Shown: positions 1 through 9,634, counted from the stretch's first letter. The stretch is 64,000 nt of DNA from Microcystis panniformis FACHB-1757 (GCF_001264245.1 NZ_CP011339.1:1736001-1800000), one strand, 5' to 3'. Numbers and translations: made by a program. Notes: generated by a model from the letters alone, not told the origin.

Positions 1-474
1 AAAAAAGCTAGTCAAAAGTACGCTAAGGGACATTTAAAAGTAAGTAGGCAACGAGAAGAGTTTACTAAAAAATTGGCACTCCGTTTAATTCAGTCAAACG
101 ACTTGATAGCCTACGAGGATTTAAAAGTCAAAAACCTTGTGCGTAATCGAAAACTAGCTAAGAGTATCAATGATGCTGGTTGGTCACAATTGAGAAAATG
201 GATAGAGTATTTTGGCATTAAATACGGCCGATTAACTATTGCAGTTAATCCAGCCTATACTAGCCAAGAATGCTTTAATTGTGGTCGGTTAATCCAAAAG
301 TCTCTATCAGTTAGAACTCATGTTTGTTTGTGTGGGTATATAGAAGATAGGGACAAGATGGCGGCCTTGAATATACTCAAAAAAGCTACGATAGGGCATA
401 TCGGAAGCTGGTCGTCAGACCTAAACGCTTGGGGAGATTTAAGCTCTATTTTGGTTGGTAGAAATACCTGCTAA
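1..474 (+). CDS. tnpB: TnpB-family RNA-guided nuclease (IS200/IS605 superfamily), C-terminal part; 5' end outside window
   Basis: The reading frame is open from base 1, so the gene begins left of the window. Visible are the RuvC-II stretch with its acidic residue (YEDLKVKNL), a zinc ribbon (two Cys pairs around residues 66-69 and 85-87 of the part after base 73) and the RuvC-III segment RDKMAALNI, where families usually have RDxNAAxNI. TnpB proteins are RNA-guided DNA nucleases of IS605/IS607-type elements; the guide RNA normally overlaps the 3' end of the gene. Here the stop is followed within 25 bases by a hairpin typical of such right ends. The Asn-to-Met change in the last motif may or may not affect activity. 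No tnpA is visible. Confidence 0.85.
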   Translation, partial: KKASQKYAKGHLKVSRQREEFTKKLALRLIQSNDLIAYEDLKVKNLVRNRKLAKSINDAGWSQLRKWIEYFGIKYGRLTIAVNPAYTSQECFNCGRLIQKSLSVRTHVCLCGYIEDRDKMAALNILKKATIGHIGSWSSDLNAWGDLSSILVGRNTC

Positions 475-496
475 GACAACTTGAGTCAGTGAACCA

Positions 497-530
497 AGAA
501 TCCCTCGCATAAGCGCGACGGGAGTGTCAA
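497..530 (+). mobile_element. Right-end hairpin of the TnpB element (possible 3' end of omega/reRNA)
   Basis: A short stem (CCCTCGC / GCGACGGG with a bulge) sits just after the tnpB stop and ends in GAGTGTCAA. This arrangement is typical of right ends of cyanobacterial solo-tnpB elements, where the guide RNA scaffold ends and the guide is read from flanking DNA. The element end then falls about 18 bases before the next gene's ATG. Confidence 0.5.
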
Positions 531-547
531 TCGTACTCACATTAACC

Positions 548-1042
548 ATGACCGAGCCAACCCAATTAAACTATCACGATACCTATTCTTGTCCCGTCTG
601 TCGCCATGGTAAAATTGCCGCTTTACCACTCATGGAAGCATATGCTTGTAACTTTTGTCAACACATTTTTACTGCTAATTTAGAACAACAAGTTTTAAAA
701 ATGGCCGATAGTCAATTACCCTTAACTTGGTATTGGAATGGTAAGTATTGGCAGGGTTTACCGAGAGAAGGAGTGGAGATGGCAGGTTTTTACTTAATTA
801 TCGGTTTAGGATTTGTGATTTTTCCCACAGCAATTGTGGCTACGGGAGCCTATCTTTTTCCTCCAATCGAGGGGAGTCCTTTGTCATGGGTGCCTCTATT
901 TTGGTCGATTTTAACCTTTATTTGCCATGCTATTTGTTTACTCTGGTTAATTATCGAATATTATCAGTTTCCCGTTAATATGTATCTACGCGCCTTGGCT
1001 CGTCGTTGGCAAAATTCTTTCGTTACTAGGTTATTATCCTAG
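548..1042 (+). CDS. Zinc-ribbon membrane protein of unknown function
   Basis: A 164-residue protein. It begins with a zinc ribbon (CPVC around residue 15 and CNFC around residue 34), followed by a WYWNGKYW segment and two long hydrophobic helices (near residues 80-105 and 115-138), so it is probably a two-pass membrane protein with a cytoplasmic metal-binding head. I chose the ATG at 548; the GTG at 524 in the same frame lies inside the right end of the neighbouring TnpB element. The insertion directly upstream may have replaced the native promoter. I do not recognise the family. Confidence 0.75.
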   Translation: MTEPTQLNYHDTYSCPVCRHGKIAALPLMEAYACNFCQHIFTANLEQQVLKMADSQLPLTWYWNGKYWQGLPREGVEMAGFYLIIGLGFVIFPTAIVATGAYLFPPIEGSPLSWVPLFWSILTFICHAICLLWLIIEYYQFPVNMYLRALARRWQNSFVTRLLS

Positions 1043-1243
1043 GGGTTATTTAACTGCTCCAAAGTCTGACTACAAAAATTTGCTCCCTCTAAATTTTCCT
1101 TTTTAAGAGGTACTTAGATTCAATCTGTAATTTGCCTTGATAGAATTAGTATAAAAGAGTGATTAAAGACAGCAAAAACTTAATCAGACCAGAGAAAATT
1201 ATTGCTGACCTCAACGATAAATTTTACTCGACATTGACTAACC

Positions 1244-2956
1244 TTAAAAAGGTTGAAAATAATTGACAGATTTTTTATTGTTAGGCGTGATTAAATAATC
1301 GTACAAATATGCTTTCTCAAAAGAATCTAGAGTTGAATTAGTCAGGGGTTTAAAGGAGAATTTCTTAGTCCCGACAACAATTGGAGTAGTTGTGCGTACA
1401 AGTTTACCATCTTTTTCCTGTAACAAAATAATTTGCGAAGTTTTAACTTGACGAGCCGATTCCCAAGGATAATAATAGTACAGCAATCCATTCTCGTTAT
1501 TTAAAGCCATTTCTCCATTGGCGGCGATTTTTTGCTGCCAATCAGGATTGAGCTTATATAGTTTAGGAACGTTTTTCCATTGCCAAGGAAATTGATAAAG
1601 TTGACCGACTACACTGGGCATAGACCAAGCAAAAGGAGTCAACTGATTTCCCCAAGGTAAACTAGGAGCGTCGACTAAAATAACTTGTCCATCGCTCAGA
1701 TCCGGGGCTAATTGTATAACATCAGCCCAAAAAGCTTGCTGATATTTCCAACTTAGTTTATTTTGCTGTTGCACGATAATCCCAAATCCAACCAACAAAG
1801 AAAAATAAGTCGCTAAGAGGAGAGCCGCAAGATTTTTTTGCCGATAACTATTGGCTAAATAAACAATCAAATAGCCAAGAATTCCCCCAAGAATAGAAGC
1901 TCCAACCACGGCAGCCGCATGAACACGGGAATCACGTCCACTAATGAGGGTAGCAGGAACGGTAAAAGTGAAGGGATAGGCCAAGAATAATAAACTTATC
2001 CCCAGAAGGCTCAACTGTTTAATTATCGGCCAATTTTCCCCACTATCTAGTCCCGAAAAACGAGAATTTTGTAAGAATAGCCATAGCAACATAAGTAATG
2101 AAAGAGGCACAAAAATTAACAATTCTCCCCCGAGATTGTGCAAAGTTTGCCAAGGACGATAGAAAAATGTTCCTAAACAGACAAATGGTCCAGTAATTAT
2201 TTGACGAATCGGAGTAGATATAGCGGTTGCTATATCTAAGTCTCCAACTCGGCTATCACCAGTCAACTTTCTGAGAATTAAAACAACTAGGAAAATCGTA
2301 CCTAAGATGAATAGATGTTTAATTAATTCTTTAAATATCTCCGACTGAGGCTTTTTGGTTAGAAAAGGTGCGGTGATAAACAGCAAAAAACAGGTCTCAT
2401 AACTAAGAAAAGAAGCAGTAATCAATAGGTAAGACCAAATTTTTTTATCGTTCAGATAACTTAAAAAAGCGAGTAAAAGAAAGGTTATGGCGGGCAAAAT
2501 GTGAATATGAGTGAGAAAAGCCCTAGTGTTGTCGGCAGGAAATAAAGTAAATGCAAGGGTACCCGTCAAAACAAAAATAGGTTGATTCCAGAGACGTTGG
2601 AGAAATAGATAAAAGAGGATATTATTGGTTAATGCCAATAGATAGGCACTTATATAAATAAGCGGCAATCCTCCCAATTTTCCAGCAAAGTATGCAGAGA
2701 AGAAGAGGATGTTAAAGCCGACAACTCTACCTTGAAAAAATGCCAAATTCATGTTCTTAACAAAGTCAACAAATCTGGAAAAGTCCATGGTCAGTATGTT
2801 ACCGATGAAAGCGTAATCATCTTCGTATAAACCCAAGTGATTAAAATACCAAAAGTGGGCGATCCAAGTAATCAATGCAATGGTTAAAAATGTCGTAATT
2901 TTGAAGGATTTATTATTCAGTAACATCATTGATTTTCCTATAGCTTGTGTAGTCAT
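1244..2956 (-). CDS. Polytopic membrane protein, possible GT-C type glycosyltransferase
   Basis: 570 residues with about ten to twelve hydrophobic segments. After the first helix there is an acidic loop, YEDDYAFIGN, in the place where GT-C glycosyltransferases carry their ED/DD signature; helices then alternate until about residue 400, followed by a soluble C-terminal region of about 150 residues. This topology (many helices, acidic first loop, soluble tail) suggests a lipid-linked sugar transferase acting in cell-surface polysaccharide or protein glycosylation, but no family name can be given from the sequence alone. Alternative Met starts lie at residues 10 and 11. It stands alone on the minus strand. 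Confidence 0.6.
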   Translation of the reverse strand: MTTQAIGKSMMLLNNKSFKITTFLTIALITWIAHFWYFNHLGLYEDDYAFIGNILTMDFSRFVDFVKNMNLAFFQGRVVGFNILFFSAYFAGKLGGLPLIYISAYLLALTNNILFYLFLQRLWNQPIFVLTGTLAFTLFPADNTRAFLTHIHILPAITFLLLAFLSYLNDKKIWSYLLITASFLSYETCFLLFITAPFLTKKPQSEIFKELIKHLFILGTIFLVVLILRKLTGDSRVGDLDIATAISTPIRQIITGPFVCLGTFFYRPWQTLHNLGGELLIFVPLSLLMLLWLFLQNSRFSGLDSGENWPIIKQLSLLGISLLFLAYPFTFTVPATLISGRDSRVHAAAVVGASILGGILGYLIVYLANSYRQKNLAALLLATYFSLLVGFGIIVQQQNKLSWKYQQAFWADVIQLAPDLSDGQVILVDAPSLPWGNQLTPFAWSMPSVVGQLYQFPWQWKNVPKLYKLNPDWQQKIAANGEMALNNENGLLYYYYPWESARQVKTSQIILLQEKDGKLVRTTTPIVVGTKKFSFKPLTNSTLDSFEKAYLYDYLITPNNKKSVNYFQPF

Positions 2957-3384
2957 AAATCAAGATTTTATGTGAAATTTACAGCTTCAACAGGCTGATC
3001 AATTGAATTACCTAGTTAAGCTTGCTTGCTCTTGTTGGACGGATTATGGATTCTTTCTGATAATATATCAGTGTTTAAACTCTGTCAAGGCGAGATTATA
3101 CTAAATCCTGTTTAAAAGGTATAAGGGAGATAGGAGACGGGAGATTCAGTTATCAGTAAACAGTAAACAGTAATCAGTGGTTAGTGGGAATTATGAATTA
3201 TGAATTATGAATTGGGAATTGGGGAGTGGGGAGAAAAAATATAGCGGTTTTCAGTCTAATAAGATATAGTAAATCCCTTGATAGATAGGCGTTTTAGCGT
3301 TTCAATCGGGACTCACTTCTGTGAAAACCGCTATATGATATAACAATGCCTGCTCACTGATAACTGATAACTGATAACTGTTGC
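2957..3384. repeat. Intergenic region with heptamer repeats and a 98-bp inverted-repeat MITE (3239-3336)
   Basis: No gene seen. The stretch holds heptamer-type cyanobacterial repeats (GTAAACA/CAGTTAT units, 3150-3180 and 3355-3380), triplicate ATTATGA words near 3190-3210, and a small element whose ends are inverted (ATATAGCGGTTTT at 3239 and AAAACCGCTATAT ending at 3336). The latter has the size and symmetry of a MITE; no target duplication is clear. Confidence 0.55.
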
Positions 3385-5025
3385 TTAAATTATCCCCAAA
3401 GGACAAAATTGACCCGATAATTCTAGTTTATTGTTTTGCAGCAGATATAAACCGTATTCAATTCCTTCTACTACTGCTTGATAGGAAGCTTCCAAAATAT
3501 TACTAGACACTCCCACGGTTGTCCATCTTTGTTGACCGTTACTGGACTCGATTAAAACCCTAGTTTTCGCTGCCGTCCCCGAACCACTATCGAGGATTCT
3601 CACTTTATAATCGGTCAGGTGAAAGTTAGCAATTTCGGGATAGAATTTGACTAAAGCTTTTCTTAAAGCCCGATCTAAAGCAGCCACTGGTCCGTTACCC
3701 TCGGCCACTTCTAATAAATCTTCCTCTTTTACCTGTACTTTAATTGTCGCAATCGCATTACCACTATCCCGGAGCATATCACAATAAACTTGGAATCCTT
3801 TTAATTCAAAAAGGTGGCTTCTCTGTCCCAAAGCTTCCCGCATTAATAACTCAAAACTAGCTTCGGCTGCTTCAAATTGATAACCCTCACTTTCCAAGAT
3901 TTTTAAACGTTCCAGAATTTGCCGACAGGTGGGATCATCTTTATTTAAATCGATGCCAAAACTGCGCGCTTTCGCTAAGACATTACTTAATCCCGATTGG
4001 TCAGAAATGACGATGCGGCGCTGATTCCCGATCGCTTCTGGATTAATATGTTCATAGGTCAGGGGATTTTTCGCCACCGCAGAAACGTGAATACCACCCT
4101 TATGGGCAAAAGCGGAACGTCCGACGAAGGGAGCGTGATCATCCGGGGCTAAATTGACCATTTCGCTGATTTTTCGGCTAGTTCCCGTCAATCGGCCTAA
4201 TTGATTTTCTTCTAGGCAGGAAAAGCCCATTTTTAACTGAAGATTGGGAATTAAAGTACATAAATTGGCATTGCCGCAGCGTTCCCCATAACCGTTAATT
4301 GTGCCTTGAATCATGCGTGCGCCCTCGTTAACTGCCGCTAAGGAGTTAGCCACGGCGGTTCCTGCGTCATTATGAGCATGAATGCCTAATTGAGGCGCAT
4401 TTTCCTCATCGGGATCGATGCCCAATTGCTGCCGCACTTTCTCCACAATGGGGGCGATTTCTTGGGGTAAAGTGCCACCGTTGGTATCACAGAAAACTAA
4501 CCATTCGGCCCCAGCAGCCCTGGCGGTTTTGAGGGTTAAAAGGGCGTATTCGGGGTTATTTTTGTAACCATCAAACCAATGTTCGGCATCATAAATGACT
4601 CGTTTTCCCTGACAGCGTAGATACTCGATCGTATCTCCTATCATGGCTAAATTCTCCTCCAGACTGGTTTTTAAGCCCTCTGTGACGTGCAGATCCCAAG
4701 ATTTGCCGAAAATTGTCACCCAACGGGTTCTAGCGGCGAGAATGGCGGTTAACATCCGATCTTCCCGGGCCTCGATCTGGGGGCGACGAGTGGAACAAAA
4801 AGCGACTAATTCCGCTTGTTTTAGGGGTTCTTCGTGCAGTTTCCAGAAAAATTGACCGTCTCTTGGGTTTGCGCCTGGCCAACCGCCTTCGATAAAAGGA
4901 ATACCCATCCGATCTAATTCCCTGGCGATTTTAATTTTATCTTCGAGGGAGAGGGAAATACCTTCTCGCTGGGCCCCGTCCCGGAGAGTAGTGTCATAGA
5001 CCCAAATGCGCTTACCATTGTTCAT
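3385..5025 (-). CDS. cimA: Citramalate synthase (2-isopropylmalate synthase-like, HMGL family)
   Basis: About 546 residues. The N-terminal TIM-barrel of the HMGL family is clear (DTTLRDGAQREG near the start, with catalytic Arg and Asp; GIHAHNDAGTAVANSL around residue 220; GYGERCGNANL around residue 250). A C-terminal LeuA-type allosteric domain follows (about residues 415-540). The length and the sequence EGGWPGANPRD place it with the CimA type, which condenses acetyl-CoA and pyruvate to citramalate in the threonine-independent route to isoleucine, rather than with LeuA. I prefer the ATG at 5025 over the in-frame TTG at 5037. It is a single gene, followed downstream by heptamer repeats. Confidence 0.88.
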   Translation of the reverse strand: MNNGKRIWVYDTTLRDGAQREGISLSLEDKIKIARELDRMGIPFIEGGWPGANPRDGQFFWKLHEEPLKQAELVAFCSTRRPQIEAREDRMLTAILAARTRWVTIFGKSWDLHVTEGLKTSLEENLAMIGDTIEYLRCQGKRVIYDAEHWFDGYKNNPEYALLTLKTARAAGAEWLVFCDTNGGTLPQEIAPIVEKVRQQLGIDPDEENAPQLGIHAHNDAGTAVANSLAAVNEGARMIQGTINGYGERCGNANLCTLIPNLQLKMGFSCLEENQLGRLTGTSRKISEMVNLAPDDHAPFVGRSAFAHKGGIHVSAVAKNPLTYEHINPEAIGNQRRIVISDQSGLSNVLAKARSFGIDLNKDDPTCRQILERLKILESEGYQFEAAEASFELLMREALGQRSHLFELKGFQVYCDMLRDSGNAIATIKVQVKEEDLLEVAEGNGPVAALDRALRKALVKFYPEIANFHLTDYKVRILDSGSGTAAKTRVLIESSNGQQRWTTVGVSSNILEASYQAVVEGIEYGLYLLQNNKLELSGQFCPLGII

Positions 5026-5286
5026 ATAAATAGTCAATAGGTGTTAATATTAATTAATAACTGTAGCGACTTAAAATCACGCCCCTAATGCCTAGAATAA
5101 CAGTTTACGGTCAAACAATCACCTGCGATCGAGGTGAAAATCTCCGTTCAGTTATCAGTTATCAGTTATCAGTTATCAGTTTTGAGTTTTGAGTGAACAG
5201 TATTAAGTGTTAAAGTGTTAGAGTATTAAGTGGCAAGTTCGGAGCCTTCTTTTCACTGTTTACTGTTTACTGATTAAGGTTATCAA

Positions 5287-5832
5287 ATGAACGAGACAAC
5301 AACTTTTCGGATATCACCAATAATTCGGGTAACTTTATTAAGTTTATATGTGGCGTTAACCATCCCTTTACCCTTTTTAGCAAAAGTCACTAATTCCCCT
5401 GTTAATCCCAATTTTCTCTGGGTAGGAATTAGCTTAGGATTAATCGCTTTATACGGAGCTTTAAGTGAAAGAGTCATTTTATCAGAAACAGGGATACAAG
5501 TTACCTATCCCCAATGGTTTCCTGCTTTTCTTCGCTCTGGTTGGTGGTTAAATTGGACAGATATAAAAGAACTTAAATGTCGCAGTACAGGACAGGGTGG
5601 TTTAGTTTATTATTTCCTTGATCGCTCCTCGGAAAAAGCCTATTTATTGCCGATGCGAGTAGTGGGATTTAATCGCATGGTCAAAATAATCGCAGAAAAA
5701 ACTAACTTGGATATGACTGATATTCGCCCCCTTTCTCAGCCTTGGATGTATGGAATTCTTTTTATTCTCACCCTATTTTTATTATTAGTCGATGCTTGGA
5801 CTATTGCTACGGCGAGAACTATTATTCCCTAA
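5287..5832 (+). CDS. Small membrane protein of unknown function
   Basis: 181 residues with a hydrophobic pair near the N-terminus (about residues 10-30 and 42-60), a soluble middle part (WLNWTDIKELKCRSTGQGG, PH-domain-like in feel but not proven) and a C-terminal helix (about 153-175). The ATG at 5287 has AAGG seven bases upstream. The gene converges on the polyprenyl synthase gene and their stop codons overlap by three bases (5829-5832). I do not recognise a named family. Confidence 0.7.
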   Translation: MNETTTFRISPIIRVTLLSLYVALTIPLPFLAKVTNSPVNPNFLWVGISLGLIALYGALSERVILSETGIQVTYPQWFPAFLRSGWWLNWTDIKELKCRSTGQGGLVYYFLDRSSEKAYLLPMRVVGFNRMVKIIAEKTNLDMTDIRPLSQPWMYGILFILTLFLLLVDAWTIATARTIIP

Positions 5833-6800
5833 TAAATTCGGCTCAAAACGTAATCTACTAGCTCGATTAACACATCTTTTGAGGGAGAAGAAGCTAAACA
5901 GTCAAGGTGTTTTAAGGCACTTTGACCATACTGATTGGCTAACTCTTTTGAGCGAGGAATACCTTGGCTAGAGTGAATAAAATCAAGAGCTTTTTCGATG
6001 TCTCCTTCCTGACTAAATTCCCGTTCGATCAACACTTCTATATAGGGATTTTCCTCCATGGCAAAGAGAGCGGGAGCAGTGATATTACCACTGATCAAAT
6101 CGGAGCCAGAGGGTTTTCCTAATACTTCCGTGGGGGAGGTAAAATCGAGAATATCATCGACGATTTGAAAAGCTAATCCTAAATTGCGACCATAATTATA
6201 TAAATGATGATTAACTTCAGCCGATTGCTCGCTTAATACTCCAGCTGCTTTGGCACTATTGGCAATTAAAGAAGCCGTTTTGTAGTAACTTTTTTCTAGA
6301 TAAGCTTCCAGGGAGATACTGGTATCAAAGCGATTAATTCCCTGTTGAATTTCCCCTTCAGCAAAATCACGAATCACTTCCGAGAGCAATTTTACCACTT
6401 CTAAATTATCTAAATTAGCTAGATACCAAGAAGATTGAGCGAAAAGAAAATCCCCCGCTAAAACCGCCACGCGATTGTCAAATAAACTGTTAACGGTGGG
6501 AACACCCCGGCGCAATTCTGCCTCATCTACCACATCATCATGGACAAGACTGGCAGTGTGGATCATCTCCGTGATTTCCGCTAATCGACGATGACGGGGA
6601 GTGATATCCCGGTCTAACATAGTAGCGCGAGATACCAGCAACACGATCGCCGGTCGAACGCGTTTACCGCCGGCCTCGAACAAATGTTCTGCTGCCGCCG
6701 CTAAAATGGGATGACGAGCGCCGACGAGGTTTTTTAAGTTATCGGTCAAAAGACGGAGATCATCGTCAACGGGTGCGAATAAAGAAGTTGTTGGGATCAT
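5829..6800 (-). CDS. sds: Polyprenyl diphosphate synthase (solanesyl diphosphate synthase type)
   Basis: 323 residues, the normal length of trans-long-chain prenyltransferases. It has GGKRVRP near residue 45, the first aspartate-rich motif DDVVDE near residue 92, and the second motif DDILD near residue 216, which bind Mg and the allylic diphosphate. In cyanobacteria this enzyme makes the C45 side chain of plastoquinone-9 from isopentenyl diphosphate. The dxs gene of the same isoprenoid supply pathway lies in the same window at 57.8 kb but is not linked. Convergent overlap with the small membrane gene at the 3' end. Confidence 0.88.
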   Translation of the reverse strand: MIPTTSLFAPVDDDLRLLTDNLKNLVGARHPILAAAAEHLFEAGGKRVRPAIVLLVSRATMLDRDITPRHRRLAEITEMIHTASLVHDDVVDEAELRRGVPTVNSLFDNRVAVLAGDFLFAQSSWYLANLDNLEVVKLLSEVIRDFAEGEIQQGINRFDTSISLEAYLEKSYYKTASLIANSAKAAGVLSEQSAEVNHHLYNYGRNLGLAFQIVDDILDFTSPTEVLGKPSGSDLISGNITAPALFAMEENPYIEVLIEREFSQEGDIEKALDFIHSSQGIPRSKELANQYGQSALKHLDCLASSPSKDVLIELVDYVLSRIY

Positions 6801-7173
6801 TGGTTAGCCAATTGGCGAGATAGTTACGAAAGTTTACATATCCTTACATTTATTTTAAGCTAACCGTCCAGACTAGGGAAGGGGAAGCATCAGTGATCAG
6901 TGATCAGTAATCAGTGAGGGGTTGGGGTTTTAGGGTTTTAGGGGTTGGGGTTTTAGGGTTTTAGGGTTTTAGGGTTTTAGTTGAAATTTCCCCACTTCCC
7001 CACCTCCCCACACCCCACACCCCACTTCCCCACTTCCTCACCTCCCCATTTCCCCATTTCCCCACACCCCACACCCCACTTCCCTAATCTTTTTCCCGAC
7101 AAAACTCTTGTCATTGTCAAGACTCTAGGGTAACTTGTATATAAAAATTAATAAAGCGAGAAGTATTAGAGCG
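6801..7173. repeat. Low-complexity intergenic region: GGTTTTAGGGTTTTAG runs and a C-rich tract
   Basis: No gene seen. From about 6890 there is an ATCAGTGATCAGT repeat, then iterated GGGTTTTA units (6917-6980), then a strand-asymmetric CCCCAC/CTTCCCC tract (6985-7082). The G-strand/C-strand pair could form unusual DNA structures, but similar C-rich text occurs elsewhere in the window (25730-25795, inverse strand), so it is probably part of a dispersed simple-repeat family. Confidence 0.5.
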
Positions 7174-7869
7174 ATGTTGAGACTAATTAGCGACTTTGAC
7201 GGGCCGATAATGGACGTATCGGAGCGATATTACCAAGTTTATCAAGACTGTTTACAGAAAACCGCCTATAAAGGTCAAATTATCGGGGAATTATCGAAAG
7301 CGGAATTCTGGCAGTTAAAACGGGATCAGGTTTCTGAGAAGCGTATCGGGGAAATGTCAGGATTAGATGAAGATCAAGCGCGTAAATTTGCCCATCTTCG
7401 TCGTCAAACTGTCCATACTTTACCCTATCTTGTCCACGATCGCCCGGTGGTTGGTTCTTTGGAAACTCTCCAGAAAATCCAAGAGTTAAAGATCGATTTA
7501 GTCGTGATGACGATGCGGCGGGTATCCGAGCTAGATCATGCCTTTAATCGCCACGATATCGGTCGTTTTTTCGCCGCTAATCGTCGTTATTGTCTAAATA
7601 ATAATTACACCAAAACCAACGACGTGCGCGACAAAACCCTGCTTATGGCTAAGGCCGCTAAGGAACTGCCGGCGGCTGCCGATACTTGGATGGTGGGGGA
7701 TACGGAAGCGGATATTGCCGCCGCTAAAAGCCAAAATATTAAGGTTATTGGCGTATTATCGGGGATTCGCAGCCGTTCCCGTTTAGAGAGCTACGAGCCT
7801 GATTATATCGTCAATAACCTTGGGGAAGCAGTGGACGTGATCTTAGGCTCCCTACGAGCGATTGGTTAA
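7174..7869 (+). CDS. HAD-superfamily hydrolase (phosphatase-like)
   Basis: About 231 residues from the ATG at 7174, chosen because an upstream TTG extension adds nothing conserved and puts the motif SDFDGPIMD close to the N-terminus as in other HAD enzymes. Motif I is DFDG (nucleophile and general acid would normally be DxD; here D-F-D), motif II is VMTMRR, and the C-terminal motif is VGDTEADIAAAK with the Mg-binding aspartates. A helical cap lies between motifs I and II. This is the phosphoglycolate-phosphatase-like branch; the substrate cannot be told. It converges on the CPP1-like gene with stops overlapping. Confidence 0.8.
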   Translation: MLRLISDFDGPIMDVSERYYQVYQDCLQKTAYKGQIIGELSKAEFWQLKRDQVSEKRIGEMSGLDEDQARKFAHLRRQTVHTLPYLVHDRPVVGSLETLQKIQELKIDLVVMTMRRVSELDHAFNRHDIGRFFAANRRYCLNNNYTKTNDVRDKTLLMAKAAKELPAAADTWMVGDTEADIAAAKSQNIKVIGVLSGIRSRSRLESYEPDYIVNNLGEAVDVILGSLRAIG

Positions 7870-8486
7870 CGGAAAAAACTACTAATCACCCAAAAGATCA
7901 GAAAAGTGACGAGCGCATAAATTTGGCGATCGCCGAATATATGCAAATCAGCCTTGGCCGCTAAACTGGCTAATCCCGCTCCCAGAGCGACTCCTAGCAA
8001 TAAACCAGCGAGAGTGAATAGTAAGGCGCGGCCAAAACGTTTTTCCTTGCGGTTGAAAAAATAGATATTAACGAAAACGCCAAAAGCTAAGAGCAGCGGT
8101 AAAAGGGAGCCACTGGGATCGGGAACTAACAGCGTTATTGCTCCTAAACAAGCGTAAATCACTGCTGGTACACCGATATCCCGTGCAGAAGGTGTATCGA
8201 TTGAGCTTCGCCACCAGTTAGGAGATTTGCTGCTAGTAACTGGTTTACTTTCCACCGGAATCGTCAGACGTTCAGGAAAACGAATGCGATCGGGAACTTT
8301 AATTCTACCCTCCTGTCGCATCCGCAGTCGATCCATGAGGACGGAATCGTAGGCCGACTCGATCAATTCGACAATTTTGCTATCATTTTGATACTGTTGC
8401 ACCAGTCTTTGTTTGGCCTCTTGAATTTCTTCAAAAGAGGATTCTTCAGTAACCCCAAGTTGTTCGTAGGGATTCTGTTCACTCAT
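7866..8486 (-). CDS. CPP1-like (DUF3353) J-like membrane protein
   Basis: About 206 residues. The N-terminus resembles a degenerate J-domain (NPYEQLGVTEESSFEEIQEAKQRL) without an obvious HPD motif, followed by a linker and about four hydrophobic helices at the C-terminus. This is the architecture of the cyanobacterial/plant CPP1 family, whose plant member protects protochlorophyllide oxidoreductase; in cyanobacteria its role is less clear. A strong AAGGAGG sits seven bases before the ATG at 8486 and only one base before the upstream ATG at 8492, which decides the start. Confidence 0.8.
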   Translation of the reverse strand: MSEQNPYEQLGVTEESSFEEIQEAKQRLVQQYQNDSKIVELIESAYDSVLMDRLRMRQEGRIKVPDRIRFPERLTIPVESKPVTSSKSPNWWRSSIDTPSARDIGVPAVIYACLGAITLLVPDPSGSLLPLLLAFGVFVNIYFFNRKEKRFGRALLFTLAGLLLGVALGAGLASLAAKADLHIFGDRQIYALVTFLIFWVISSFFR

Positions 8487-8572
8487 GAACATACCTCCTT
8501 AATTATGCTCCCGATAGTCATGATCTTAACCCGATGTTCTGTAGTTTAACTTGAGATGCAAGCTTATTTAAA

Positions 8573-9634
8573 TTAATTAAGTTTAGCGAAAATCTGAGCA
8601 GAATCGATCGCTTCGTAGGGATAACCACTGGCATCTAAAAGGCTTTTTTCGGCGATTTCTCCTTCCTTAACGATAATTAAGCGGTTTTTACCCCCGTAGG
8701 CCTTAATTGTGACAATTTCTAAAGCAAATAATCCTGGGGAGAAACGGGGATTTAAGGCCCCATCGTACTCGAATTTACTCTGCATTAACTGCAAAGCATA
8801 GACGCTACTGCTATCAAAGGGTGCTGCCTCCCGCAGGGTTTTGGCCCGCAGCACTGGGATTAAATCGCCAAAAGGAATAGAAATCGTTTGCCAAGTGCGA
8901 TCAAGTGTATCAAAAGAATAACAGTAACCGATACCATCCCAACGTCCTTCACAGCGCAGAATTAATTTATAGCGTTTTCCGTCCCCTTGTACCTGTAATT
9001 CTATTCCCTCGTAGTTAGATAAATTTAGGGGAGGATTCAGGTTTCTGGTACGAACTGAGGCAAAACCGCCGTTATTTTCAGTTCTAACGATACCGGAAAA
9101 GAGCGCTCGTCCTCCGGTTAGGGTTATCTGACTCTCACTCACTCCTCCCATTACCACATCATCCACCGCACCCCAGATTTCTTTTATATCACTGCTGGGA
9201 TTGCTAAAGTCAAAGAGGGTTTTTTCGGCGGTTATCCCAGCATTTTTCAATAAATCGAGTAAATTAGCTAAACTATGGCGGTTATTCTCCCCTTGACAGT
9301 AGATAATTCTCTCAATCCCTGTGAATAATTGCGGGGTTTGCAGAGCAAATAAATCGACATTTTCAGCCAATAATTGACGTGCAGACTCGATATTATCGAC
9401 TAAAGCGCGGATTTGATAGTTTTGCTGCTGTAGTTGGGTGATTACTTTTCTACCGATCGCATTTTCCCCACCAATGACTAAAATGGTCTTCATCCCTTGC
9501 TCATTTGTTAGCTGATTTTTTTTATCTTCCCCGAAACCGAGCAGCTTTTGCAGACAACTCCACAGGGGAATACTATCAAAATAGTCTAGAGTTTGCCAAA
9601 ATCTCTGAAAATCCCAGCTTTTTGACTCAGCCAT
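8573..9634 (-). CDS. CIA30-domain protein with N-terminal NAD(P)-binding-like fold
   Basis: About 353 residues. After about 50 residues there is a Rossmann-like start (TILVIGGENAIGRKVITQL, near residue 52) followed by a short remnant of an NAD-binding domain, then a CIA30 domain (IWGAVDDVVMGGVSES, then GFASVRTRNL, up to about residue 320). CIA30 was first described as a complex I assembly factor; cyanobacterial fusions like this are common but their function is unproven. The ATG at 9634 is preceded by GGAGAG. A TnpB element ends about 35 bases upstream, so its promoter may be disturbed. Confidence 0.78.
   Translation of the reverse strand: MAESKSWDFQRFWQTLDYFDSIPLWSCLQKLLGFGEDKKNQLTNEQGMKTILVIGGENAIGRKVITQLQQQNYQIRALVDNIESARQLLAENVDLFALQTPQLFTGIERIIYCQGENNRHSLANLLDLLKNAGITAEKTLFDFSNPSSDIKEIWGAVDDVVMGGVSESQITLTGGRALFSGIVRTENNGGFASVRTRNLNPPLNLSNYEGIELQVQGDGKRYKLILRCEGRWDGIGYCYSFDTLDRTWQTISIPFGDLIPVLRAKTLREAAPFDSSSVYALQLMQSKFEYDGALNPRFSPGLFALEIVTIKAYGGKNRLIIVKEGEIAEKSLLDASGYPYEAIDSAQIFAKLN

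Noticed and set aside
3385..5025. Naming the HMGL-family enzyme LeuA
   Set aside because: The EGGWPGANPRD stretch and length fit citramalate synthase better.
6917..6980. GGGTTTTA repeats resembling plant or algal telomere units
   Set aside because: Irregular, short, in a bacterial intergenic region beside other simple repeats; no sign of a chromosome end.
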